64,000 bases of DNA from Ciborinia camelliae (lineage: Eukaryota; Ascomycota; Leotiomycetes; Helotiales; Sclerotiniaceae), in NCBI GenBank assembly GCA_025890175.1, contig JANPYM010000003.1, positions 3,613,437 through 3,677,436 on the forward strand. The letters are read 5' to 3'. The notes beneath the pieces were generated by a model that was given only the letters and a program-made list of their open reading frames with translations, did no database searches and had not been told where the DNA came from. This document shows positions 38,938 to 49,722 of the stretch, in pieces (within the stretch, counting starts at the first letter, position 1; every line of letters begins with the position of its first letter). The position numbers were made by a program, and so were the translations under genes.

Positions 38938-38980
38938 AAAAGTGACGTCACTCTTAAGAACTGGTTAATTGGGCTTATAT
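38938..38980. repeat. Degenerate repeat, copy B
   Basis: Second copy of the repeat at 36914-36954, same orientation, 2 kb away, on the other side of the MITE. Confidence 0.75.
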
Positions 38981-39292
38981 AGTCATCCTTCAGGTTATCA
39001 GAAACGAAACTCTTGCTCCTATACATATTTGGGAGGCTATGTAGACTGCGAGATCGGGAAAAACTATCTTGAATGATTTACAAATACCCCGGGTTTTCGT
39101 TTCGTTCCTGAAACGAATGAAAGAAAGCAATACGTCTGACATCAGATCTCATGGGTACAGTGCGTCTGGTAGTTCTATTCCTTCGATGCACTAGCAACAA
39201 GAAGTCAAAAATCATTTTCCCACTGGGAAAAAATATCAAATAATATTGCCCAAACCATAGGCTATATGTCAAGAGAATGACTCATTTCAGGA

Positions 39293-39318
39293 TATGTAGG
39301 AAGCATAGGGTTGGATTG
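39293..39318. repeat. Inverted fragment related to the MITE interior
   Basis: Matches the reverse complement of 37747-37772 (inside the MITE) at 25 of 26 positions; the shared block begins TATGTAGGAAGCATAGGG. Probably a remnant of another copy. Confidence 0.7.
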
Positions 39319-40348
39319 AACTACATAGACCAAAGGAGGTAAAGAGGCTCTAGGAAGTGCTCTACATACATGGTGCTACCCCAACCCAAGCCCCATTAGG
39401 ACTAGCTGCACTCCCCAGTCTCTCTGCAGTACATGGTAACCGTATCTTATCGTCAACACTATATCGATTTTATTCTCCGAGGTTGGATTTGTAGTATCGG
39501 CCGATTAAAATGCCGTATCTAGAAAGAACTTTTAGCCTTATCGGCATTTGTCACCGGCCCGGAGAGAGATTTGATGATGGAGTCATCCTGGCTTAGCTAA
39601 GACTCCACGAAAATGTCACAGTATCGAGGTATCACGTGGGTATGCATCATTTGACCTTAGATTACCTAGTTTACCTTTAGAACAATGAAAAAACTGTTTA
39701 TATACCTACACTTACATCTATATGTGACTGAAAGCAATCCTACACGGAGGATGCTATATACTTCTAAAAGGAAAAGGGGGGGCCCTATTTTCGAGACGAA
39801 TCTCTAGTCCGCTAAAATGTATTCGCAGTCTAAAAATCGACGATGAGAGAAATGCTCATAATAGTTGGAATGATAAAATGAGCTTTCGTTATTGTCTCTT
39901 ATGTATGCTACTGAGAATAACCCATCATCCATTTAATCCACGCTCCAGAAATCTCGTACTCCATTTAGAACAACTTCAATTATACAAGCATGAGCCTTTT
40001 TTCATTCTCTCCACTCTTGAGCTAAAGACTCTTGAGCTAAAGCATGCTAGATGAATACAATTTGTATATTTTCACTCCACATAATATTAATGATCTCAGT
40101 GATCCAACAGAACTGAAGTGAAGGCAGACTCGACTAGTTTGTAACATTTGTACTGTGGTTTGCCAACTCAAAATAACTCAAGAAATCTACGTAGTAGAAC
40201 TATACCAAAATATATAGACCAAACAAAAACCAAACGTAGAACCCGCGCCAGACATCTCGACAACTCGCGCCCAGCGCTCTATCTAATAATACAGACCTCT
40301 GTTTGACTTCTTTGAAAGGAAATTTTCAATGATGAGTACTAACCCCGC

Positions 40349-41881
40349 TCAAGCTTTCACATTGAGCTTGAAACCGAACAGAGCCACCCTCAAAAAGGCA
40401 TACATGAGACTTGCTACTAAAGCCGATGCTCCACTAAATGCCCATACTCCATTCCATTCTAACGGCGCAGTGGTCCCGAGAATCCCACCAGCGCCGGGCC
40501 CCCCAGTCAGAACGCCCAAGGCAATAATGGCATAGCCCTGACCGATTCTTGTTCCGATCAGCGACTTGTCTTTTGTTAAAGCAACCATGCAGACAGGTGG
40601 CATGGCTATGAAGACCCCACTGAAGAATCCAATTAGAATTGAGGCAACAATTATGGCGGCTTCAGTTTTGACGGCCATCATAACGAGGAGTAAAATTCCA
40701 GAAATGCATGCTCCTGGGGTCAATATATTAAAGAGCCCAATCCTGTCAGAGAGAGCATTGGGTGCTACACGACCAAAAGTAGAAGCTGCGTTGAAAATCG
40801 CGACAATGTAGAACGCCATATCAGTGCTCGTTATGTGTTGTTCAAGTGCATAGTAGGACAGGTAAAAGAATACAATGTTGAGCCCAATAAACCCAATAAG
40901 GGTTGCAACTGTGAATAGCATGTAGGGCCAGTCTTTGAAAGATGTCCAATCCACGATTGCTCTCGGGTTTGGAGACTTGAAGCGCATCCTCATCACAGTG
41001 ATGGGTAATAGAAGAGTCCCAAGTGCGATGAATCCCATAACTCGTACGGACCAGGCAAATCCAATCCGGTCAAGAAGTCGATATAAGACTATGGGATAAA
41101 TTATCCCACCAAATGAAGAACCTGACGCAGCCAATCCAACGGCAAGGCCGATTTTGGTGCTAAAGTAGGTAGGCAGAACAGAAACGCAAGGAACAAAAAG
41201 ACATCCTGCGCCTATTCCAATGCAGAAGCCCTGTGCTAGAAGCACCTGCCAATATTGGGTAGCAAGACTCAGCATCATATGCCCAAAGACAATCAAGAAT
41301 GTCCCGGTCACTAACAACAAACGCAAATATCCCCGGTCGTATATTGGTCCTGCAAACATACCAGTCACCAGTACCATGAATGATTGTATTGAGCCGATCA
41401 AAGATATATCCGTCGATGGTTTGTTAAATAGAATGCCTGATTCGTAGTAGGTTTGAAATACCCCAAATGCATTCAAGATACCCCAAGTGTTGAAGAATAA
41501 CATAAAACCGCCTAAGACGTGAAGCCACTAGACAACCAAAAGTCAGTATTTTTATTTGAGGACCCTCTGTAGGTATAGTCATGGTAGCAAACAGAATCGA
41601 ATTAAGGGGGAGAAAACTTGAACTAAATAGATGGGGATTAAATAGAACACCGCACTCACAGCTTGAAGGCCACCATTTGGTGGTGGGATAGGCTCAGCTC
41701 TAATGGGGTCTGCTGGCAGCGGAACGAGCTCAGTTGTTGATGGCGACTGGGAGTCAATCTTCTCCTCGAAGGTGGAAAGACTTGGATGATGGCGCATCGT
41801 CTCCTCAGAGTTCATCATGGGAAATGATGGCGGAATCGGTAGCAGTGCTATCGGATCATTTACATGAGATAGAGCACTCAT
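40349..41881 (-). CDS. MFS transporter, monocarboxylate-porter type
   Basis: Two exons (41660-41881 and 40349-41527) encode 466 aa. A soluble N-terminal region (about 75 aa) precedes about 12 membrane segments starting WLHVLGGFMLFFNTWGILNAFGVFQTYYE, the classic start of fungal monocarboxylate-porter-like proteins. Other family segments: GFCIGIGAGCLFVPCVSVLP, AASGSSFGGIIYPIVLYRLL and NIVFFYLSYYAL. The first ATG (MSALSHVNDP) fits the family. It is likely the exporter, or a transporter for a pathway acid, in the plasma membrane. It is divergent from the iron dehydrogenase at 43221, with TCGGCCGA elements upstream. Confidence 0.9.
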
Positions 41882-42133
41882 TTTCAAGTACAATGGTATA
41901 AAACTGTATCTAGAAAGGAACAAACCTACAATCGATATCTAGCTACGTTTAAAAATTGTGTAGCAATGATTGATCACCTCATGAAATGGTAACCAGAACG
42001 GACTTAAGCAGCCTGTAGTAGCCATAGTAACGAGTTGGCATGATATCTTTGCTTTCTCGGCCGAATAAGGTTATGAGCGTGTGCAACGGTGAATCACGTG
42101 AATCATTCGTTTTTAATTTCACATGATTAAGGA

Positions 42134-42172
42134 TTTTCGGCCGAGTGTCTGATATTTGGAGGCTGAACATGG
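42134..42172. repeat. Promoter element, copy 1
   Basis: TTTTCGGCCGAG followed by TCTGATATTTGGAGGCTGAA; related to 42889-42938. Confidence 0.7.
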
Positions 42173-42853
42173 TTATTTCGAACGGGCTTCGGACACAGAT
42201 GTTTTAAAGCTTTTAAAGTTTTATATGCCTGAAACGAAGTGGAAGAGTTTCGGAGCAAAAACCCCTCTGTACTGCGATCGATCACATGATCTGTCAGGTG
42301 GCCGACACGTCGTGCGGCACACAAAAATTGCATTTTAATTTTATCAGCTTCCAGTATCGCAATCGATCCAATCGTTTCAATCAGTTCAATCAGCCAATGC
42401 TCCCCTCAAGTCTACTACTTCGGCTTCAGGCTCTATGGGCATTGCCCACCCGATATTGTTTGATTGTCGGGCGTGCAGGCCACAGGGGTCACGGTCACGT
42501 TGCGCGGCGAGGCCGCATTGGGAATGGGGGAGGATAAAAGGGCAGATGCGCTGCCACCATCAATATATCTAGCGCCTTAGCAAACACAATACATATTATC
42601 TTACCTACATTTCACTCATCCTCAAGTGCTACCTGGTCATACCAGCGTACACCCTTTCAATATTTATTATTATTTAATGATATGGTCACATAAACAACAT
42701 CTGTAGAATCTGAAACGTGTTTTCTTAATATAATTACCTAAATACTTGATATCAAACACCTTGCTTGAAGAAAGGAGGGGCGCATACTGACCCCCCCTTC
42801 CCTTAAATCCCCCACCTTTTAGCGAGAGGATGGTTATCGGGCTAGATTCCGCA

Positions 42854-42862
42854 CGGTACCCG
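42854..42862. promoter_or_regulatory. CGG-N3-CCG site upstream of iron dehydrogenase
   Basis: CGGTACCCG, 358 bp upstream of the ATG at 43221. Confidence 0.5.
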
Positions 42863-42888
42863 AAAACCCTTGCACTTCGTTTAGGGTT

Positions 42889-42938
42889 TCTCGGCCGAGT
42901 ACCGACCGGTATCTGACATTTTGGAGGCTAAAAATGGG
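42889..42938. repeat. Promoter element, copy 2
   Basis: TCTCGGCCGAG, then an 11-nt insertion relative to copy 1, then TCTGACATTTTGGAGGCTAA. Same orientation as copy 1, about 750 bp away. Confidence 0.7.
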
Positions 42939-43220
42939 TACCAAGGTATTCCAAAAAGGAGCTTGACCTACTACTAGGTACATCTACCTAGTTGGTGATG
43001 CTAGGTACCTAGGTACTTAGTAAAACCCGAGCTGAGCTATGCTAAATTGGGACTAGCATGTAAAGCCCGTGACATTCAACCCGAGAGTCGGCAAACGGGC
43101 TCCGAAAAGGTTTGTGCAATGAAAGCTTGGAAAAGTACAGAACTGCAATGGAGATATTGCTCTATCTGATAAATGGTTAAGTATTCCTGCAATTATGATG
43201 ACATGCAAGTTCAATGAACA

Positions 43221-44430
43221 ATGACTCCCGATACCAATACCAATACAGATTCGGCACTTAGTGGGCATTGGATGCCTCGCTTGAATGTGAAGGATCTCTA
43301 TTATGGATCAGGTTGTGTACAAAATCATCTATTGAAGACTCTTCCTGGACCTTCTTCTAAGGTCTATATTGTCACCGGCACATCACTTGCAACGAAAACC
43401 CCTCTAGTACAGAAGCTCGAGGCTCTGCTCGGCGAGCACCACGCTGGGACGACCTCGAATATCCGACAGCATGGACCGGTTGATGATGTTGATAAAGCTG
43501 TAAAACTTGTCCTTGGCCAAACCAACGTTGATACAATCCTATCACTCGGAGGTGGGTCGCCAATCGATGCAGCCAAAGTCATCTCATTGCGGGCCAAAGA
43601 GGACAGAGGAAGCTTTTTGACACATATAACGATTCCCACGACCCTAAGTGCTGCAGAGGTAAGTGAAATTTCTGCAGAAATTCAGGCAGTACTAATATAA
43701 GATTTAGTGCACGGCTGGTGGAGGGTTTACCAAACCAGATGGTGTCAAAGTCGGGTTCCGCATTCCACAGATGGGTGTGTCAGCCATCTTCTACGATCCG
43801 CAATATGCTCGCTACACACCAAAGACTCTCTGGCTAAGCAGTGGAATGCGTGCGATGGACCATGCAGTTGAATGCTTGTACCATCCTACTTCAGCTGAAG
43901 TACCCTGGAAAGTGTTGTCACAGTGGGCTTTCGGTGAACTTTTCGAATGTCTTCCCAAGGCCCGTGAATCCCACCCTCATGACGAAATAATTATGACAAG
44001 GTTGATGCTCGCGGCCTATGCAAGTTCTGGGCTAAAAGGTGAGAATCTTAAGGGGGGTATGGGCTTATCTCATAGCCTGGGTCATGCTCTTGGAAGTCCC
44101 TACCAAATCCCCCACGGAATTACGTCTTGCATGACGCTTGGGAAAGTGGTTCACATGAAAGCTTATGAGTCACCGGAGAATGCCAAACAAATCGCGCGTC
44201 TCTTACCCAAGATATCAAGTATTCAAACGGGCAATGATATACATGACGCAATTGAGGTTGGGAACCGTATCATTGCTCTGGTTGAGTCTCTTAGTCTGGG
44301 AATTGGTGTCCTGTCAGATTGGGGGGTCAGTAAGAATGAGATACCTATCATCGTGCAGCGAGCTTTAGCAGGGATCAAAGATGGGCCAATGTTCGATAGA
44401 GTAGAACAGTTGGTGAAAACTTTATTTTAG
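43221..44430 (+). CDS. Iron-containing alcohol dehydrogenase / maleylacetate reductase-like
   Basis: Two exons (43221-43658, 43708-44430) give 386 aa. The NAD(P)-binding motif GGGSPIDAAK and metal-ligand segments HAVECLYHP and HSLGHALGSPYQIPHG identify the group III Fe-ADH family; overall layout and length fit its maleylacetate-reductase branch. These enzymes reduce maleylacetate to 3-oxoadipate after aromatic ring cleavage. In this cluster it may reduce a ring-opened or enone intermediate, together with the salicylate-hydroxylase-like monooxygenases and the cupin (inference). The start is the first ATG in frame and precedes the conserved LYYGSG strand by about 30 residues. Confidence 0.9.
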
Positions 44431-44889
44431 ATACATAAACTTGCTTCTTCGAGATCCTTCCATTTGTCATTTGCGCCAAAATCATCAATTTTGGGTTGAA
44501 CAATTAACCGGATTATCTTTTAATCATCCTACTACTATACTTCTTACTTTTCATGTTACAGCAATTGATAGAGCATTTTATTCGGAATGTTAAATTTGAA
44601 GATGGATCTTCTGATTGTGTTTTGTAACACATTTCACGGTGCATGGATTACGGCCTCCCGCCATGGTGGTGATCTAGGTCTTGTATTCACAAAGTTGGAA
44701 CTTTGCCGATTCATAATACGCTTTACACGAATTTCGGGAGCCGTGGTCCGGTATCTATGATGCTAGTGTGATCTCGGATTGCTCACAAACTTTCATGATC
44801 AGGCCATATCAAGTATCAATACATGCAGTTTCTCTCTATTCTCACCAAGGTCTCTTGCAATAAAACCAAATACATCAATAATTTCCACA
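44431..44889. other. Intergenic region
   Basis: Promoter of FAD monooxygenase 1, with one palindromic site at 44735-44743. Otherwise nothing. Confidence 0.55.
44735..44743. promoter_or_regulatory. CGG-N3-CCG site upstream of FAD monooxygenase 1
   Basis: CGGGAGCCG, 147 bp upstream of the ATG at 44890. Confidence 0.55.
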
Positions 44890-46419
44890 ATGGCAGCTTA
44901 CAATGAACCTCATGTCCTTATCATCGGTGCAGGTACTGAACAGCTTCAAAACTATTTATATCAACAACTTACTCATTTACTTTAGGTATTACTGGCCTCG
45001 TACTTGCGCAAGCCTTAAAGAAGGTGATTTTGCAAAGACAAAAACCATGAGGAGCATACTAATCCTTTGCAGGAAGGCATTTGCTACTCTATATTCGAGA
45101 AAGATGCATCACTCAACGTCCGTAGTAACGAGTGGACCATGGCAATACACGTGAGCATATTCGGTCCTTTCATTCTGACCTTCACGGTTTCACTGTCCAT
45201 ACATAACACGTAACTACTGACGCGGCGATATTCTAGTGGTCACTGGATCGCCTCGAGACACTCTTACCTGCAGAAGTCTATGCCAATATGGAAAAGGCCT
45301 CCTGCAACCCAGCAATTCCAATCGATGCAGGTGGAAATTACCCCATTATTCATGGGGAGACAGGCAACATCCTTGCAGGCGTACCATACAAGAAAGGGTT
45401 GAGAGTGCCACGAAGTAAAATGCGCAAGTTGTGTGGGGAAGGTATCGACGTGCAGTATGGCAAACACCTTACTGAAATCGAATTTAGTCCCAATGACGAA
45501 GGGGTGACTGCCATATTCTCCGACGGCACCTCGATTATTGGTACGGTCTTAGTTGGTGCTGATGGCACTCGCTCGAGGGCTCGTGAGATTGCTATTGGTT
45601 CGACCGAGAAAGCGGCGGTCACTGCATTTCCTATTTGGCACATGAATTTGACTGTGTGCTATGGCGATGCTGATAAGGCTCGTTACCTACGCTCAGAATT
45701 CCCTACCAGCTTTTTGGCTCTCAGCGATCGTTCATTTCATGCGTTCCAATCTATCTCCAGTATGCCAGATGGTCCTGAACACCCGGAAAGCTGGATTTTC
45801 CACCTAGCTATGGCGTGGAGGGGTGAGGCTCGACACGAACTTACCTATGCTGAACGTCTGGCCATAATAAAGGGGAAGGCTGTTGGTCTCGCGGAGCCAG
45901 CTCGCTCATCATTTTTATGGATTCCGGAAGATACCCAAGTTCACAAGGCGGATATTAGTTACTGGATTACCGAGCCTTGGGACAATCATCAAGGTAGATT
46001 GACTCTCGTCGGTGATGCTGCTCATCCTATGCCACCTTGTATATACTATGCCCCTGACTACCAGACTTGAACTGACGATTCAATCAGATCGTGGCCAAGG
46101 TCTCAACCATTGCATAACCGATATCTACAACCTAATGGAGCAGATCAAGTCAATTGTGAAAAACAAAAAGACATTGAACACAGGAATTTCTGAGTACGAA
46201 GCAGAACTCATCCCGCGTGGTTCAGAGGAGGTGAAGTGCTCAGTCGAGAATGGATTTATGCTCCATGATTGGGAGAAGGTAAAACAGAGTCCTGTTTTCA
46301 CAGCTGGTTTCCGTCCGATGAAGGGCCACGATAAATGGGAGACGAATGTGAATCACAACGAGAATCAGAAGAAGGCCGAGGAGGCTCGACTTAGTGCCAG
46401 CCGTGTTTCTACTACCTAG
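44890..46419 (+). CDS. FAD-dependent monooxygenase 1 (salicylate-hydroxylase-like)
   Basis: Group A flavoprotein hydroxylase acting on phenolic rings. Five exons (44890-44932, 44986-45023, 45073-45150, 45237-46038, 46088-46419) give 430 aa; the three short 5' exons assemble a complete dinucleotide fold. GxGxxG is VLIIGAGITGLVLAQAL (G13, G15, G18). The DG motif is LVGADGTRSRAR and the GD motif LTLVGDAAHPMPP, split from YRGQGLNHCITD by the last intron. There is no membrane anchor. Two early introns and the last one sit at the same places as in the monooxygenase at 59689, indicating paralogy. Its likely role is ring hydroxylation or oxidative decarboxylation of the polyketide core (inference). 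Confidence 0.92.
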
Positions 46420-46925
46420 ACAAAGCAACTGGAAAATGGATCTATGGGGCTGCTTTATTAAATAGTGTTTTGTTAGGAATCCTTTTGATAACAATAGAAT
46501 GGGTTTGCGGTCATTCATACTTCGTCATCGCCTCAATTACTCCAGCTCCGTCGGTGATATGTACCTCTGAGTTCCTTGTTAAAAACCTGTGGATGAGTGA
46601 CTGCCCTGATCGAATCAGTCGCCTCCTAGCACAAATTTCAGAACGTTGGTTGGGCAAACAGCTTGGATGCTTGTTATAATACCTATTCAATCTAAATCTG
46701 GTCAATGGCTGAAGAAAGGAAAGTAGTCCTGGGTGCAGAAAAGACTCAATATGGATGGTGAACTATTCTATGTTACATGATTGAATCCCCAGACATGAGA
46801 AGTCAAGATTAGGGCAGTCACTGTCAAAATGGACTAATCTGATAATTCATTCCAATTCCGAATTTGAAAGAAATCATCAAATGGCACATCTTTGGCCTTG
46901 TACATGTGGACGCAATTCTCCCTCC
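46420..46925. other. Convergent intergenic region
   Basis: 500 bp between converging FAD monooxygenase 1 and the EthD gene. Nothing supported. Confidence 0.5.
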
Positions 46926-47387
46926 TCACTCTTCCACAATCTTTCCATCCGCAATATGTTTCTCATACCAGCCAAATGACATCAGAGTATTCGGAGGGTC
47001 GGCAAAGTTCTTGTGATCTGGATTGACCACACCCATGTAATGCGGATCATTTTTCACATTGATATAGTCCTGAATATCTCTGAAAACAATCGTAACAAAA
47101 GCATCATTCGGCGACTTGTTGACGGATGGGAGGTTTGGGAACATCTTTTCGAGATCTTGCATGCATTCGGAGGTGGCGTGGTGCTACACAACTGATGAGT
47201 GAAAAGTTTCAAGTGAAAATGAGGGGATTCTCACCATGTTGTATTCAACAATCTTGTTTTGCACCAAAAGCTCCTTCAGATGTCCGGAGTGTTTCTCGCT
47301 GATGTACTTGTGAAAGGCATCCTCGTCCATGCCAGGCTTGCGCTTCGAGCAAATGGTAATGGAGAATAGGCCTTGTGATTTGCCCAT
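46926..47387 (-). CDS. EthD-domain (dimeric alpha/beta barrel) protein
   Basis: Two exons (47235-47387 and 46926-47183) give 136 aa. N-terminal strand LFSITICSKRKPGMDEDAFHKYISEKHSG is the EthD signature, with a paired His after the helix. A central FVTIVFRDIQDYINVKNDPHY and the C-terminal MSFGWYEK strand complete one ferredoxin-like unit. Small EthD proteins in fungal aromatic-polyketide clusters are associated with decarboxylation or dehydration of anthrone-like intermediates; whether this one does so is not visible from sequence. It is head-to-head with the P450 at 48010, with a palindromic site between them. Confidence 0.85.
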
Positions 47388-48009
47388 ATCGTCGATCGTG
47401 AAATGGAGTGAAATTAAATGAGATAGAGTACTGGCTGAATTGGGAGGCTAAATTTCAAATAGCTTCGCTTAAGACTGGCGTACCACTTATATTTACACTG
47501 ATATAGTATTTGAAAGTGTGATCAAGAGCTAGAATGATTGATATCGAAAAGAACCGACAAGCAGATAGTGTCTCTAGTACATAGGTATATTCCGCGACCA
47601 GTGCTGCAGGACCAGGTTCACACTAATATACCTAATAAGGGATGGATCTTTCCGAGCCCCGTTTGAGATGTACTGTGGAGTATCACATGATCATTTTCGG
47701 TTTCCGAGCTCCGTTTCATCTTCATGCGTAGTACAATCTGCTTTTGATAGCTATTCAAGTAACCTCTTCGTTATCCAGATCCAGATATTGATCAACAAAC
47801 ATTTGCTGGGAATAAAGGTGAACGAATAAACAATGCACAGCACATAGACTTTGAATGGTCCTTGAATTAACCTTATCTCATAGCTGTGTCATTCAAAACA
47901 GGATTCCAATCTCGATACTTCTGCCTAGAGTCATTAGCCACAGTTCTCACTTCCGTTCCATCAATTCTGAACAATTCATAATATTTTACAAGAAATCATT
48001 GGGGTGGAG
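47388..48009. promoter_or_regulatory. Bidirectional promoter, EthD protein and P450-1
   Basis: 620 bp with the palindrome at 47698-47706 almost midway between the two start codons. Two further related elements, TTTCCGAGCCCCGTTT (about 47650) and TTTCCGAGCTCCGTTT (about 47701), lie nearby. Confidence 0.6.
47698..47706. promoter_or_regulatory. CGG-N3-CCG site between EthD gene and P450-1
   Basis: CGGTTTCCG within TTTCGGTTTCCGA. The same 13 bases occur on the other strand at the cupin site (52939). Confidence 0.6.
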
Positions 48010-49635
48010 ATGCTATTCTTTCTGCGGGTCAGTGTCATCATTTTTCTGCCAATTGTTTACATCGCTATAACCAGATTTCGGTCATACCAAAAGCTCTCCA
48101 AGTTCGGTGGTCCATTCCTGGCATCTATCTCAGACCTTTGGCTCTTGAAGGAGTCTCTAAAGCATCGCCAACATCATGCTCTAGAAGAAGCATTGAAAAA
48201 GCATGGGCCGTATGCTAGGATCGCACCTAACATGATAGTAACAAATGATCCAAATCTGATGCGTCACATGAGTGCGCCTCGTTCACCTTGGATCCGTGGA
48301 AATTGGTATGAAATCCATAAGTTTGATGCGACGACAGACAATATTTTTAGCACCACGGACGAGAAGAAGCATGCACTTCTGAGAAGTAAATTGGGCCCCG
48401 CAGTACGTTTAGATGGTAACACGCCATGATATTGATGTACTCACAAGATCCTAGTATTCTGGAAAAGGTGTTGATAATATCGAATCATCAATTGCCGATC
48501 AGATCACTGTTATGCTCTCTATGCTGCGCCGCGACCACACAAAATTTGGTCGGTCGGTAGATATGAGTAGATTATCGCAATATTTCACCCTTGATGTCTT
48601 ATCGTTAATCGCATTCGGTCGAGCCTTTGGCTACTTAGAAGCTAACAAAGATCTCTGGAATTACATCTCGATCACCCAGAAATTTATACCGATGTTCGAA
48701 CTCGCTTCAGATTTTCCATGGTTGCAAAAACATCTTTTTGGCAACCCTATCATTGCAAAGCTGTTGGCTCCTAAGGGTGAAGACAAAGTAGGGCAGGGGA
48801 AAATTGCAGAGATCGCACATGAGGCTATTCGAGAACGATATGGGCTCGCTTCTGATTTAGCTGAAAAGGGGAAGCAGCAAACACCTGACATGCTTGGACA
48901 CTTCATCTCACACGGTCTTTCTCAGAAAGAAGCAGAAAGCGAATCTCATCTTCAGATCTTGGCTGGCTCAGAATCAACCTCAACTGCTTTCAACATGACA
49001 ATGCTATACATTGTGACCAATCCTGGGGTCTATAAGACTTTACAAACAGAGATAGACAACGCCGTAGCCTCTGGAAAGATATCTTCGGATTCTGTGATTA
49101 AGGACTTTGAAGCCCGCCGACTACCTTATTTACAAGCAGTCATATGGGAAGGCTTACGCATGTGCCCACCCCTTTTTGGTCTTATGACAAAGATTGCACC
49201 TCCAGAAGGCGAAACCTTTGATGGAGTTTATTTCCCTGGCGGCACGGAAGTAGTGGCAAGTCCAACATCAGTCACGCATCGCAAGGATATTTTCGGCGAG
49301 GACGCAAACATATATCGCCCCGAACGCTGGCTTGAGGCTGACGAAGATACACACGCAAGATATATGAATACAGTGGATTTGGTTTTTGGTAGCGGTCGCT
49401 TTGGATGTCTAGGGAAGAACATTGGAATTTTAGAGCTGAATAAGGTATTCGTGGAGGTAAGTTCACGGTAAAATTCATCGTTTTCTTGCTAATTTACGAT
49501 GAGTAGTTGCTGCGTAATTTCAATTGGGCAATTGTGGACCCCGTGAATCCGGTTCGAGAAAGGTTTGGGGCCGGAATCTGGATACAGAATGGAATGGATA
49601 TGATTGTAACCGAGAGAGTAAAACGAGGAAAGTGA
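48010..49635 (+). CDS. Cytochrome P450 monooxygenase 1 (pisatin-demethylase-like)
   Basis: Membrane-anchored haem monooxygenase, 507 aa, from three exons (48010-48402, 48455-49456, 49507-49635). N-terminal anchor FFLRVSVIIFLPIVYIAI; I-helix AGSESTST; ExxR as WEGLRMCPP; PERW segment; haem-binding FGSGRFGCLGKN with the Cys ligand. The KFGGPFLASISDLW and HGPYARIAPNMI segments resemble fungal pisatin-demethylase/benzoate-hydroxylase-like P450s. The ATG at 48010 is used because the frame opens further upstream only at a GTG codon. The last intron separates the final 42 residues (LLRNFNWAI). Confidence 0.93.
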
Positions 49636-49722
49636 AATAGTACTAAGAATATATTATCATTCGTATGCATTTATTGAAAGCTGTACTGCATATGGAAGTC
49701 ACTGGGCAAGAACCGAATTTAA

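Larger units (their letters stand above)
36786..40348. other. AT-rich gap with transposon remains inside the cluster
   Basis: 3.6 kb without a supported gene, splitting the cluster in two. It has long AT-rich stretches, a MITE-like element (37450-37982), a fragment of a second copy (39293-39318) and a degenerate direct repeat (36914 and 38938). A 78-codon open frame on the minus strand (37129-37365) has no recognisable features. Confidence 0.65.
41882..43220. promoter_or_regulatory. Divergent promoter region, MFS and iron dehydrogenase
   Basis: 1.3 kb. Three TCGGCCGA palindromes (about 42058, 42137, 42891), two copies of a roughly 40-bp element and one CGG-N3-CCG site (42854-42862). No supported gene. 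Confidence 0.6.
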
